A DNA stretch of 33,546 bases from Paraburkholderia sp. (GCF_026225065.1 NZ_JAMFSB010000025.1:1-33546); one strand, 5' to 3'. Shown: positions 15,500 to 24,144, counted from the stretch's first letter. Notes: a model not told the origin generated them from the letters alone. Program-made: numbers and translations.

Positions 15500-15528
15500 G
15501 TATACGAAGTGTATGCGGATATACGCAA
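15500..15528. promoter_or_regulatory. GntR-type operator cluster (site B) overlapping gntR promoter
   Basis: GTATAC (15500-15505), a 5-bp spacer and GTATGC (15511-15516) repeat the geometry of site A (GTATAC-N5-GTATAC). A third half-site, ATATACGCAA (15519-15528), matches GTATACGCAA of site A in 9 of 10 bases. On the minus strand a TTGCGT ... TATACT promoter (15528-15523, 15504-15499, 18-bp spacer) for gntR overlaps it. This supports autoregulation. The site may also affect the plus-strand MFS gene at 15693. Confidence 0.6.
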
Positions 15529-15692
15529 GTCTACCCGCCGGGCGAGATGCATGGAGTTTTTCTGTCCGTTCAATTTTTTCTTCCCCCTTCCTGTCGATAG
15601 ACTTTCGCTAAAAGGCCTCGTTTCAAGGCAAAATAGTCAACGGAGCGGGCACGCTAGCGCCTTCTACGCAAATCACAGCAAGGAACGAACCG

Positions 15693-17009
15693 ATGGAATC
15701 GCGATCGACCAGTAGACGTGGTGTCGTCGCTGCAGTGTTGGGCAACGCGATGGAGTGGTACGACTTCACCGTGTTCGCGGTGATGACGCCGGTGATCAGC
15801 AAGCTGTTTTTCCCGGTCAATTCGGCCATACCGGGAAGTGAACTCAATGCCATCCTGCTTACGACGGCACTGTTCGGTGCGGGCTTTTTCATGCGACCAG
15901 TCGGCGGCATTGTGCTGGGGCTCTACGGCGACCGCCGGGGTCGCAAGGCGGCGATGACGCTCGGCATGTTTATCATGGCCGTCTCCGTCCTGATGATTAC
16001 CTTCGCGCCCACATACGCAAGCGCGGGTGTCGCCGCACCGCTAATCGTGCTGATTGCGCGTCTGTTGCAGGGATTTTCGGTCGGTGGTGAATTCGGCACC
16101 TCGACCGCGTTCCTGATTGAACTGGCGCCGCCTGGCCGGACCGGCTTTTTCGGCTCGTGGCAGATCACCGGGCAATTGATGGCACAGGTTCTGGGTGCCG
16201 CGCTCGGCATGCTGATCACGCAGGTATTTACTCCGGAACAACAGGCGGCCGGCGCCTGGCGCATTCCCTTCGCGGTCGGTCTCGTGATCGTGCCGATTGC
16301 CCTCTATATGCGCCGCAGTGTGATGGAGTCGAGCGTTTTCACCCAGGTACTCAGCCGCGCGAAGACGCGCTCGACCACCATGGGAGCCGGTCTGAAACAG
16401 CACGGCGCGAGATACCTGATCGGCATGGGCATGGTGGTCGCCAGCGCGGTATCGTTTTATGTCACGTTCGGCTATACCGTGACCTACGCGAAGCAGGTGC
16501 TGCACTTGCCGCTTGCACAAAGTTTCATGGTGCAGATGATCGCAGCAATCGTCATGCTGATCGTGGTGCCCATCGCAGGCGCAGCGTCTGACCGCTTCGA
16601 CAGGAAACGGCTGCTGCTGGCGTCGCTGGGGGCCTATCTCGTGACCTTGTATCCGCTGTACGCGTGGGTGACGGCGGCTCCCTCAATCGAGCGGCTGCTG
16701 CTGACTCAGGTGATCGCGGGTGTGTTTAGTGCCACCTTCCTCGGCGTCTATTGCACGACGCTTGCAGAACTGTATCCGGTACGCACGAGAGCCACGTCTC
16801 TCGCGATCGTCAACAACGTGGCAGTGCTGATTTTCGGCGGCTTTGCGCAGTTTTTCGTGACCGGATTGATCAAGCTGACGGGCTCGCCGTTGGCGCCGGT
16901 GTTCTACGTGATGATTGGACTGACGCTCGGGCTTGTATCGGTCATCTTTATGAAGCGTCCTTCACCGGGTGAGTCTGCGACGGCCCAACTTGGGACGCTT
17001 GAGTTGTGA
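15693..17009 (+). CDS. MFS transporter, metabolite:H+ symporter (MHS) type
   Basis: A 438-residue, roughly 12-helix carrier with AGGAA upstream of the ATG at 15693. The N-terminus shows GNAMEWYDFTVFAVMTPVISKLFF, the typical MHS-family opening. The loop 2-3 signature is LYGDRRGRKAAMTLG, followed by LLQGFSVGGEFGTSTAFLIE. The central loop and IAGAASDRFDRKRLL are also family-typical. MHS carriers import organic acids or small polar metabolites with protons (ProP, KgtP, citrate carriers). It lies 48 bp upstream of the CMD fusion gene and probably forms an operon with it and the monooxygenase. Substrate unknown. Confidence 0.93.
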   Translation: MESRSTSRRGVVAAVLGNAMEWYDFTVFAVMTPVISKLFFPVNSAIPGSELNAILLTTALFGAGFFMRPVGGIVLGLYGDRRGRKAAMTLGMFIMAVSVLMITFAPTYASAGVAAPLIVLIARLLQGFSVGGEFGTSTAFLIELAPPGRTGFFGSWQITGQLMAQVLGAALGMLITQVFTPEQQAAGAWRIPFAVGLVIVPIALYMRRSVMESSVFTQVLSRAKTRSTTMGAGLKQHGARYLIGMGMVVASAVSFYVTFGYTVTYAKQVLHLPLAQSFMVQMIAAIVMLIVVPIAGAASDRFDRKRLLLASLGAYLVTLYPLYAWVTAAPSIERLLLTQVIAGVFSATFLGVYCTTLAELYPVRTRATSLAIVNNVAVLIFGGFAQFFVTGLIKLTGSPLAPVFYVMIGLTLGLVSVIFMKRPSPGESATAQLGTLEL

Positions 17010-17057
17010 TGGCCCGTGTAAGAGTCAGATCAGAAGCAAGGTTAAAAGGAGTTTAGT

Positions 17058-18182
17058 GTGAGTCACAACCATCCAGAAGGCGATGTCGTCGATCAGATCG
17101 CTGATCCGGCGAATCCTCAGATCGCGCGGGACATCCGGCAACATCGGCCGAAGATCGTCGCCTTTATCCAGGCCACGTTTGATGCCTTGTTTGTCGACGA
17201 ACCTGGCAACTTCGGTTTGCGTCTACGCTTCTCATGTGCCGCCAAGGTCGCAGCGCTGACCGAGGAGGCGGGACTGGCGCATTTTTACCTTGACGCTCTG
17301 GAGAGCATCGGCCCGCTGAAAAAGGATGCCAAAGCGCAAGCGGTGGAAAATGCGGCGTTTGAACACACCATGCGCGTGACGACTGCACCGGCATCCTGTG
17401 ATCAAGCCGCGCTGGATGCCCTGCACGCGGTGGGTATGACGGAGTACGAAATCGTCACGCTTTCGCAACTGATCGGCTATGTGTCGTTTCAGGCACGCCT
17501 GATTCTCACGGTGCGTGCGCTTGCCGGCGTCGAACGTGCCGCGGCGACCACGAAGAGCAACCCTGCGAATTTCGCTCGTCATAGCGGTTTTACCGCCGAG
17601 CCGATCGAATGGGTGTCGTGGCTCATGCCGGTGGATCTCGCCACGGCTACGCGCGATCAGCTTGCGGTGCTAGACGAAAGCGGCCCGACGGCCCGGACTT
17701 CACCTTATTACCTGACGCTCGTTCACAATCCGGCAGTACTGCGGCAACGTAGCGGCACCTATAACGCCATTATGTACGCGCCAGGCGGCCTGTCGCGCGC
17801 CGACCGGGAATTGGGGGCGCTGGTTGTGTCCACGTTAAACGGCTGCCCGTATTGCGCATCCGTGCATGCACAAAGACTGAATCAGCTGACCAAGGAGTCT
17901 GACCTCGTCACACGCGTATTTGCCGATCCTCTCAACGGCGGCGCAAACGAGCGGGAGCGAGAACTGTTGCGCTACGCAAGGCGGCTGACGCTCGAGTCCG
18001 GCGGGTTCGATGTGGACGATGTGACGCGGCTTCGCTCGCTAGGCATGAGCAATGGCGAGATACTCGACTACTCGCACGCCGTGGCTATTTTTGCGTGGGC
18101 GAACCGTCTGATGCAAACGCTTGGCGCGCCCATTCTTCCCGACCAGCGGGATGGCGGCGAGGCGGGAGCCGGTCATGCGTGA
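17058..18182 (+). CDS. Fused double CMD / alkylhydroperoxidase-like protein
   Basis: A 374-residue protein starting at GTG 17058 behind AAAAGGAG. Residues 1-172 resemble the CMD-domain protein family named after Avi_7170 (DVVDQIA... FVDEPGNFGLRLRFSCAAKV) and lack a CxxC. Residues 178-366 resemble the Avi_7169-type alkylhydroperoxidase domain (AVLDESGPTARTSPYYLTLVHNPAVL... APGGLSRADRELGALVVS). They carry the AhpD-like redox motif CPYCASVH (Cys263, Cys266, His270). In the genomes I know these are usually two adjacent genes, so this looks like a natural fusion. The function of the families is not established; peroxidase or decarboxylase-like chemistry linked to flavin monooxygenases is a guess. 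The gene overlaps the monooxygenase gene by 8 bp. Confidence 0.85.
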   Translation: MSHNHPEGDVVDQIADPANPQIARDIRQHRPKIVAFIQATFDALFVDEPGNFGLRLRFSCAAKVAALTEEAGLAHFYLDALESIGPLKKDAKAQAVENAAFEHTMRVTTAPASCDQAALDALHAVGMTEYEIVTLSQLIGYVSFQARLILTVRALAGVERAAATTKSNPANFARHSGFTAEPIEWVSWLMPVDLATATRDQLAVLDESGPTARTSPYYLTLVHNPAVLRQRSGTYNAIMYAPGGLSRADRELGALVVSTLNGCPYCASVHAQRLNQLTKESDLVTRVFADPLNGGANERERELLRYARRLTLESGGFDVDDVTRLRSLGMSNGEILDYSHAVAIFAWANRLMQTLGAPILPDQRDGGEAGAGHA

Positions 18183-19668
18183 ATCCGTTTCGACCCGCCT
18201 TGCCTCGCTCGATGATCTGGAGGCGCGGCTCGCGCAAGATCTGCAGTGGCTGTGCCTGCCGCCTGCAGGCTGGTCGCCGCGCAGGACGATCGACGGGGGT
18301 GCCGTGACCGATGTCCTGATCGTAGGCGGCGGCATGTGTGGCCTTGCCGCGGCGGGCGCGCTGAAGCTGCTCGGCGTCGACAACATGCGCATTGTCGACA
18401 AGGCGCCGTTGGGCACGGAAGGACCGTGGATCACTTTTGCGCGCATGGAAACTCTGCGTTCGCCTAAAGATCTGACTGGCCCGTGTCTCGGCTTGCCGTC
18501 GCTGACGTTTCGGGCGTGGTACGAGGCGCAGTTCGGCACAGATGCATGGCAAGCGCTCGACAAGATTCCGCGCGTGCAATGGATGGATTACCTGGTCTGG
18601 TACAGACGCGTGCTGGGCCTCGAAATCGAAAGCAAGACGACGGTGCTCGCAATTCGGCCTGCAACGCCCGCGGACAGCGTACTCGAAGTGATATTAGCGA
18701 CACCCGCCGGCGAAGAACGCGTGTTGGCGCGCCATGTCGTGCTTGCCACCGGTCGCGATGGCGGCGGGCAGCCGCAGGTGCCGGCGATGGCGAAAAAATT
18801 GAACAGGCAGCGTTGGGCACACTCCGCCGACGAAATCGACTTCGCCGCGTTGCGTGACAAACGCGTGGCCGTGGTAGGCGCGGGCGCTTCCGCAATGGAC
18901 AACGCAGCGACCGCGTTGGAGGCAGGTGCCGCGCGGCTCGACATGTTTATCCGGCGTAAAGACCTGCCGCGGATCAACAAGCTGACCGGTGTCTCCAGTC
19001 CGGGTCTCGCGCACGGCTTCGCGCTGCTACCCGACGCCTGGAAATGGCGCTTCAATAGCTATGCGATGGCGACCCAGACCCCACCTCCGCGCAGCAGCAC
19101 GCTGCGGGTCTCGCGCTACGAGCAGGCGTATTTTCATCTAGGCAGCCCGGTTGAAGACGTGATCGAGGAGGGCAACGAGTTGGTGGTCCAGACACCGCAC
19201 GGCCGCTATGCGCTCGACTTCATCATCTTCGCCACGGGTTTCACAACGGACCTGCTGGTTCGCCCGGAACTTGCGCCGGTTGCCGACAACATCCGGCTCT
19301 GGAAAGATGCGTTCGACGCGTCGCAGGAAGGACCGAACCGTGAACTGGCCAATTCGCCTTACCTCGGTTCTGCGTTCGAGTGTCAGGAAAAGGTCGAGGG
19401 AAGTTGTCCAGCGGTTGGACGCATTCACCTGTTCAACTACTCTGCGGTCGCGAGTCAGGGCAAGTTGTCGGGCGATATTCCGGCGGTGAGCATCGGAGCA
19501 GAGCGGCTCGCACAAGGCATCGTCGCGCGCATGTTCTGTGACGACTGCGACGAGCATTACGCTGCGTTGCAGGCTTATGCGAAGCCAGAGCTGTTTGGCG
19601 ACGAATGGACCGACGCGGACGAAGAGCAACGTTCGCTAGATGTCACGCCTCAAGCAAAGGCTTCCTAA
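18175..19668 (+). CDS. FAD/NAD(P)H-dependent monooxygenase-like protein
   Basis: A 497-residue flavoprotein. I chose the ATG at 18175 (MRESVSTRLA), overlapping the previous stop by 8 bp with GGAG just upstream; in-frame ATGs at 18121 and 18151 are alternatives. The FAD motif is DVLIVGGGMCGLAAAGALKLLG (GGGMCG at 51-56). A second nucleotide-binding motif is VAVVGAGASAMDNAATALE (GAGASA at 235-240), and FATGFTTDLL is the late flavin-monooxygenase-type motif. The exact FMO fingerprint is not evident, so a Baeyer-Villiger or N-hydroxylating role is only possible. It ends convergently, overlapping the DUF1445 gene stop by 4 bp. Its pairing with a CMD fusion and an MFS carrier suggests an oxygenase-based catabolic module. 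Confidence 0.88.
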   Translation: MRESVSTRLASLDDLEARLAQDLQWLCLPPAGWSPRRTIDGGAVTDVLIVGGGMCGLAAAGALKLLGVDNMRIVDKAPLGTEGPWITFARMETLRSPKDLTGPCLGLPSLTFRAWYEAQFGTDAWQALDKIPRVQWMDYLVWYRRVLGLEIESKTTVLAIRPATPADSVLEVILATPAGEERVLARHVVLATGRDGGGQPQVPAMAKKLNRQRWAHSADEIDFAALRDKRVAVVGAGASAMDNAATALEAGAARLDMFIRRKDLPRINKLTGVSSPGLAHGFALLPDAWKWRFNSYAMATQTPPPRSSTLRVSRYEQAYFHLGSPVEDVIEEGNELVVQTPHGRYALDFIIFATGFTTDLLVRPELAPVADNIRLWKDAFDASQEGPNRELANSPYLGSAFECQEKVEGSCPAVGRIHLFNYSAVASQGKLSGDIPAVSIGAERLAQGIVARMFCDDCDEHYAALQAYAKPELFGDEWTDADEEQRSLDVTPQAKAS

Positions 19669-20489
19669 AGAAGAACGAGGTCTTCCACACGCACATCGCA
19701 GACCAGCATGTAGCCCGGTGCGTGCGTAATGCAAATCGGGGGCCGCGCCTCGATGGTCGCGGCCTGCGGCGTCACGCCACAGCCCCAGAACACGGGCTGC
19801 TCACCCTCGAGGATCTCGGTGGGTTCGCCCTCGTCCGGAACGGTTACGTCCCGGATTCCTATCGCCGCGGGGTCGCCCATGTGGACGGGTACACCATGTG
19901 CGCCGGGCAGCCTGGCGCATACCTCATGAGCAATCGCTGCGTCCTGCGGCGTGTACGGCCGCATCGACACGATCATCGGGCCGCGAAACCGTCCAACAGG
20001 TTTTGTCTGGATCGACGTGCGATACATAGGGACGACCTTGCCCTCGTCGACATGGCGTACGCGCAAACCGGCCACTTCCAGTGCATGCTCGAATGACAGC
20101 GAGCAGCCAAGCACAAAGCCGACGAAATCGTCCTGCCAGAGGGCAGAGATGTCATCGAGCTCTTCTGCGAGCACGCCATCGCGCCACACCCGGTAGCGCG
20201 GCAGGTCGGTGCGCAGGTCGACGTTATCGCCCAGCATGGGGACGAGGCTCGTGCCGGCCTGGGTCATGCCGATCAGCGGGCAGGGCGTGGGATTGGCCCG
20301 GCAGTAGCCCACGAAGTCCTCCGCCCACGACTGAGGCAAGATGACCAGATTGCCTTGCGCGTAGCCCGGCGCCATGCCGCTCGTGTTGCCATTGAAACCC
20401 GCACGGATTCCTGCGCGTGCGCCTTGCGGAGTCAGCGCCCATGCGAGCGGCGGCGAGCTTTCAGGCGGATTGTGCTTGAGATGATCCAT
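19665..20489 (-). CDS. DUF1445 putative hydro-lyase (YcsI / D-glutamate cyclase-like)
   Basis: A 274-residue protein with the DUF1445 landmarks: GYAQGNLVILPQSWAEDF near the N-terminus, RYRVWRDG, FVLGCSLSFEHAL, YRTSIQTKPVGRF, PVFWGCGVTPQ (232-242) and ITHAPGYMLVCD. The family includes Bacillus YcsI and the catalytic domain of mitochondrial D-glutamate cyclase, which interconverts D-glutamate and 5-oxo-D-proline. The neighbouring pxpB and pxpC (5-oxoprolinase subunits) make a role around 5-oxoproline plausible. It is the last gene of a minus-strand operon, 24 bp after the MFS gene. Family call strong; reaction inferred. Confidence 0.88.
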   Translation of the reverse strand: MDHLKHNPPESSPPLAWALTPQGARAGIRAGFNGNTSGMAPGYAQGNLVILPQSWAEDFVGYCRANPTPCPLIGMTQAGTSLVPMLGDNVDLRTDLPRYRVWRDGVLAEELDDISALWQDDFVGFVLGCSLSFEHALEVAGLRVRHVDEGKVVPMYRTSIQTKPVGRFRGPMIVSMRPYTPQDAAIAHEVCARLPGAHGVPVHMGDPAAIGIRDVTVPDEGEPTEILEGEQPVFWGCGVTPQAATIEARPPICITHAPGYMLVCDVRVEDLVLL

Positions 20490-20513
20490 GAACTCACTCT
20501 CGATCCGATTGCA

Positions 20514-21842
20514 CTACTGCAATGATTCCGCTGCAGTTTCGCGAGTCTTGGTGAGCGTCAAAAGTCCGATCGATGCAGCCGCGACCAGCAGGAACGCCGG
20601 GCTCAGCAGGTTGCCGGTTGAGCCGATCAGCGCGGTGGCGATGTAGGGCGTCACGCCGCCGCCGAGCATCGCGCCGAAGTTAAAGCTGAACGCGGTGCCG
20701 GTGTAACGGACGCGGGTCGGAAACTGCTCCGCGTAGGTCGGGTACCCGACCGATTGCACGATCGGCATCGGCAGCGCCACGATAAACATCGCGAGGAACG
20801 CGAGGCCGATGTTCTGGTGGTTCATCAGCATCATCATCGGAAAGACCAGCACGATATACGCTGCAAAGCCGATCGCCAGCACCTTGCGGCGACCGATGCG
20901 GTCGGACAGTCCACCCCACACGGGCATCATCACGGCCATCGAGAGGCTGACCGCGGACATGAGCCAATACACGCTGGTCTTGTCGTACTTGAGATACGTG
21001 ATCATGTAGATATTCATGAACACAAAGCCCACCCAGTACCCGGCATTCTGTCCAAACGAGATCAGAAAGACCTTGAGCAACGCCGCGCGGTGGTGCGTGA
21101 AGACTTCTTTAAGCGGGGCTTTGACCGGCTTGCTCTGTTCGATGGTTTTCCTGAACACGGCCGATTCCTCGATGCGTTTGCGCACGTAAGCCGAAACCAG
21201 CACGAGCGGGAGCGCCATCAGAAACGGAATGCGCCAGCCCCAGTCGTGCAACTGCGCGCTGCTCAGGAAACCGCTCGTCAAGCCGCATACGGCTGCGGCG
21301 AGCGCGCCGCCGATCGCTACACCCACCGGCGTCGCCGCGCCATAGAAGCCGCGCCGGCCGCGCGGCGCGCATTCCGCCACGTAGGCTGCGGCGCCGGTCA
21401 CTTCAGCCCCGGCGAAAAAGCCCTGCGCCAGACGGACCATCAGGAGTGCGACGGGAGCAAGTCCCCCCACAAGGGATGCAGTGGGCAGCACACCCACCGC
21501 TCCGGTGGCGACACCCATACCGATCACCGTCACGATCAGGACGCTACGGCGTCCTACCTTGTCGCCAAGGCGCCCCAGTACGATACCGCCGACCGGGCGC
21601 ATCAGAAAGGCCGTACCGAAGATCGCCAGCACCGAGAGCAGGGCGGCCGTGGCGTTGCCCGCGGGAAAGAACAGCGGGCCGATGATGGATGCCATGTATC
21701 CATAAACGCCGAACTCGTAATACTCGATCGCCGTTCCGGCGGCAGCGGCAAGTGCGGCCTTGCGAGCGGCACTCCTCGTCGCCGATGCGGAAAGCGTCGC
21801 GTCCGTTTCGAAGTGTGCAGTTGAGGCGTTCGGCATGGTCAT
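20514..21842 (-). CDS. MFS transporter, metabolite:H+ symporter type
   Basis: A 442-residue, about 12-helix carrier. The start is the ATG at 21842 (MTMPNASTAH), with a second ATG at 21836. MHS-family features: GTAIEYYEFGVYGYMASIIG, LGRLGDKVGRRSVL, LAQGFFAGAEVTGAAAYVAE and WGGLSDRIGRRKVL. It sits between pxpC (21 bp upstream) and the DUF1445 gene. It takes the place that ycsG, an NRAMP-like gene, has in the Bacillus locus. It is probably the uptake system for the pathway's substrate, such as 5-oxoproline or a related cyclic acid (inference). Confidence 0.93.
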   Translation of the reverse strand: MTMPNASTAHFETDATLSASATRSAARKAALAAAAGTAIEYYEFGVYGYMASIIGPLFFPAGNATAALLSVLAIFGTAFLMRPVGGIVLGRLGDKVGRRSVLIVTVIGMGVATGAVGVLPTASLVGGLAPVALLMVRLAQGFFAGAEVTGAAAYVAECAPRGRRGFYGAATPVGVAIGGALAAAVCGLTSGFLSSAQLHDWGWRIPFLMALPLVLVSAYVRKRIEESAVFRKTIEQSKPVKAPLKEVFTHHRAALLKVFLISFGQNAGYWVGFVFMNIYMITYLKYDKTSVYWLMSAVSLSMAVMMPVWGGLSDRIGRRKVLAIGFAAYIVLVFPMMMLMNHQNIGLAFLAMFIVALPMPIVQSVGYPTYAEQFPTRVRYTGTAFSFNFGAMLGGGVTPYIATALIGSTGNLLSPAFLLVAAASIGLLTLTKTRETAAESLQ

Positions 21843-21863
21843 CGGTTCCAGTGTGGGGGGTAG

Positions 21864-22838
21864 TCAGCTTGACGCCACGCAAAGTTGCTCCAGCGCCGCG
21901 AAGCTTCTTTGCTGGGACAACATGAGTCGCTGGGCGGTACCCAGATCGACGAGCGTGAGGCGGATGGTCTCGCCGGGCATCTTTTGTGCGAGACGCGGCA
22001 GATCGACTGCACAAACATGGCCGATCTTCGGATAGCCGCCGGTGGTCTGGCGGTCCGCCATCAGAATGATTGGCTGGCCGTCGGAGGGAACCTGAATCGA
22101 ACCGAAATCGACCGCTTCCGATATCACTTCGCGCGGCGCCGTCAACTCGAGTTTCTCGCCTTCGAGGCGATAGCCCATCCGGTCCGACTGCGGCGAGATC
22201 CGATACGGTTGCGCCTCGAGCGCCTGTTGCGCGCGTGACGAAAAGTAGGACCACTCACGACCGCGGACCACCCTTATAGGCGCATCCTGCGGCAACGCAA
22301 CCTGATCGTCGAATGCCTGGCTCAGGCTTCGTGCCGCTTGCGACAGCTTCGCCAGCTTGCTGGACGGCGTCAACGGACTCAGAGGAAGCACATCCCCCTT
22401 TTTCAATGGACGTCCTGCATGGCCGCCATACGCGCCGCGCGTGTAGGTGCTGGCGCTGCCCATCACCGGTTCGAAGCTGAACCCACCGCGCACCGCAAGG
22501 TAGGCACGGGTGCCAAAGCTGCGCTTGCCGAACGAAAGGTCGCTTCCCCTGGAAACGGCAACCATGTGATCGATGGGAAGAGGCTCGCCATTCAATAGAG
22601 CACCGAGGTCGGCGCCACTTATGGCGATCACCGCCTCTTCGTGAAACCGGAGCGTCGGACCCATCAACGTAATCTCGAGCGTCGCGTTAGACGGCAGATT
22701 GCCGACCAGCGCATTGGCGAGCCGATGCGCGCGTTCGTCCATCACTCCGTTGACGGGGATGCCGAGATGCCGATAAGCCGGACGACCGAGATCCTGAAAG
22801 GTGCTCAGCGCACCGGGCTTGATGACTTCGAGGCTCAT
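21864..22838 (-). CDS. pxpC: 5-oxoprolinase subunit C-like (KipA / biotin-dependent carboxyltransferase family)
   Basis: A 324-residue protein with the AHS2/KipA signature. It opens IKPGALSTFQDLGRPAYRHL, continues GIPVNGVMDERAHRLANALVGN, has ISGADLGALLNG, and near the C-terminus LMADRQTTGGYPKIGHV. With PxpB and PxpA this family makes ATP-dependent 5-oxoprolinase, opening 5-oxo-L-proline to glutamate. Its ATG overlaps the pxpB stop by 4 bp, implying a complex at fixed stoichiometry. No LamB/YcsF (pxpA) gene is in the window, so a complete enzyme needs a copy elsewhere; otherwise the complex has another partner. Confidence 0.9.
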   Translation of the reverse strand: MSLEVIKPGALSTFQDLGRPAYRHLGIPVNGVMDERAHRLANALVGNLPSNATLEITLMGPTLRFHEEAVIAISGADLGALLNGEPLPIDHMVAVSRGSDLSFGKRSFGTRAYLAVRGGFSFEPVMGSASTYTRGAYGGHAGRPLKKGDVLPLSPLTPSSKLAKLSQAARSLSQAFDDQVALPQDAPIRVVRGREWSYFSSRAQQALEAQPYRISPQSDRMGYRLEGEKLELTAPREVISEAVDFGSIQVPSDGQPIILMADRQTTGGYPKIGHVCAVDLPRLAQKMPGETIRLTLVDLGTAQRLMLSQQRSFAALEQLCVASS

Positions 22839-23608
22839 CGTGCCGCTCCGGTATTTTGACGGATGGTTTCGAACTGCTCAGGTGTGATCGGTACAAAGCG
22901 AACCTGGTCACCCGCGTTGACGAGGCAAGGTGCCTCTCGCACCGGGTCGAACAGCGCAAGCGGTGTCCGTCCGATCAGATTCCAGCCGCCGGGCAGCGTC
23001 AGCGGGTAGATAACGGATTGCCGGTTGGCGAGACCGATCGAACCAGGGGCGACGGCGGTGCGGGGTGTCGCGCGCCGCGCCGGACTCAGTCTGGCGTCGA
23101 GCATGCCAAGGTAGGGATGCCCCGGTGCGAAGCCGAGCATCATCACATCTACGAGCGCTCCGCTGTGAAGCTCGATGACCTTGTGCTCGGAGAGGCCACA
23201 CGCGTGAGCCACTTCGCCGAGATCCGGCCCATGTTCGCCGCCGTAGCAAACAGGGATCTCGACTACGCGTGGTGCTGTGTCTTGTGTGGCGCCGACTGTT
23301 TTCAACAAACCGGTCAGCACTTCGACAAGGGCGTCATAGGGCGCCTGGCTGGTGTTGTCCAGCCGTACCAAATGCGGCGCGTAGTGAATGCCGACGGTCG
23401 TCATGGCCGGGACGATACCGGTCACGTACGACAGATTTTCCGCCGCAATGCGTGCGGCGAAATCGCGCGCCCGTCGGTTCGCTGCGACGCGGTCCCCGGC
23501 ATGCAGTTCGATGATCAGCAGACGCTCGCCCGAAGCATGGAGCGTCCATGCGGCCGCATCGGACGCGATGCTTTCTGCTTCGCCATTGACGGGTATCGCG
23601 GCGATCAC
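22835..23608 (-). CDS. pxpB: 5-oxoprolinase subunit B-like (KipI / allophanate hydrolase subunit 1 family)
   Basis: A 257-residue protein starting at GTG 23608 with AAAGGAG upstream. Family landmarks are VTGIVPAMTTVGIHYAP, EIPVCYGGEHGPDLGEVAHACGL, VMMLGFAPGHPYLGMLD, GSIGLANRQSVIYPLTLPGGWNLIGRTPLALFDP and the C-terminal VNAGDQVRFVPI. This AHS1/KipI domain partners with the pxpC product. The first 30 or so residues (MIAAIPVNGEAESIASDAAAWTL) are as usual for the family. Spacing and 4-bp overlap place it in one operon with pxpC, the MFS carrier and the DUF1445 gene. Confidence 0.9.
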   Translation of the reverse strand: MIAAIPVNGEAESIASDAAAWTLHASGERLLIIELHAGDRVAANRRARDFAARIAAENLSYVTGIVPAMTTVGIHYAPHLVRLDNTSQAPYDALVEVLTGLLKTVGATQDTAPRVVEIPVCYGGEHGPDLGEVAHACGLSEHKVIELHSGALVDVMMLGFAPGHPYLGMLDARLSPARRATPRTAVAPGSIGLANRQSVIYPLTLPGGWNLIGRTPLALFDPVREAPCLVNAGDQVRFVPITPEQFETIRQNTGAAR

Positions 23609-23625
23609 GTTAGCACTCCTTTATT

Positions 23626-23645
23626 CGTCTGCGGTGCAGCAGACG
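23626..23645. other. Short stem-loop between VOC and pxpB genes
   Basis: CGTCTGC (23626-23632) and GCAGACG (23639-23645) are exact reverse complements with a 6-base loop. No T tract follows on the minus strand (AATAAAGG), so this is not a convincing terminator. It may partly separate expression of the VOC gene from pxpB. Confidence 0.35.
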
Positions 23646-23687
23646 GTCTCAAGCCTGTAAGGGGGAGAACGGCTGCTGTTTGTTCGC

Positions 23688-24122
23688 TTACTTGGCGAAC
23701 AACGATTCGATGTTTGCGAACGCCTTCAGTTCGAGCGCGTTGCCCGACGGATCGAGGAAGAACATCGTGGCCTGCTCGCCCACTTCGCCCTTGAAACGGA
23801 TGTACGGTTCGATGATGAATTGCGTGCCGGCGTCCGTGAGCTTTTTCGCTGCCGCGTGCCATTGGTCCATGGGCAGCACAACGCCGAAATGGCGGACCGG
23901 GACCGCGTGGTCGTCCACGGCGCTCGTCTGGCGATGGCCGACTTCGTCTGGCGCGAGATGGGCCACGATCTGATGGCCGTAGAAGTTGAAATCCACCCAG
24001 TCTTCCGAGCTGCGGCCCTCGGGGCAACCCAGGAGGTCGCCATAGAACTCGCGTGCAGCGGCGATGCTGTGAACCGGGAAGGCGAGGTGAAACGGGGGCA
24101 CGGCTGTCGTGGTGTCGCTCAT
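23688..24122 (-). CDS. VOC family (glyoxalase/dioxygenase fold) protein
   Basis: A 144-residue protein from the ATG at 24122 ([10 protein letters not shown]); GAGG lies 8 nt upstream. Two beta-alpha-beta-beta-beta modules give the metal triad His12 (PFHLAFPV), His78 (VRHFGVVL) and Glu131 (GNALELKAF). VOC enzymes include glyoxalases, epimerases and extradiol dioxygenases; the dioxygenase or lyase choice cannot be made here. It is the first gene of the minus-strand pxp operon, 79 bp upstream of pxpB, and divergent from a broken LysR gene. A 7-bp stem-loop lies in the gap to pxpB (23626-23645). Confidence 0.88.
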   Translation of the reverse strand: MSDTTTAVPPFHLAFPVHSIAAAREFYGDLLGCPEGRSSEDWVDFNFYGHQIVAHLAPDEVGHRQTSAVDDHAVPVRHFGVVLPMDQWHAAAKKLTDAGTQFIIEPYIRFKGEVGEQATMFFLDPSGNALELKAFANIESLFAK

Positions 24123-24144
24123 GTTGGGATCCTCAGATAGTTCA

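Noticed and set aside
20754..21824. 356-codon plus-strand open frame opposite the second MFS gene
   Set aside because: Rich in His, Arg and Asp with no fold-like pattern; antisense to a clear 12-helix transporter.
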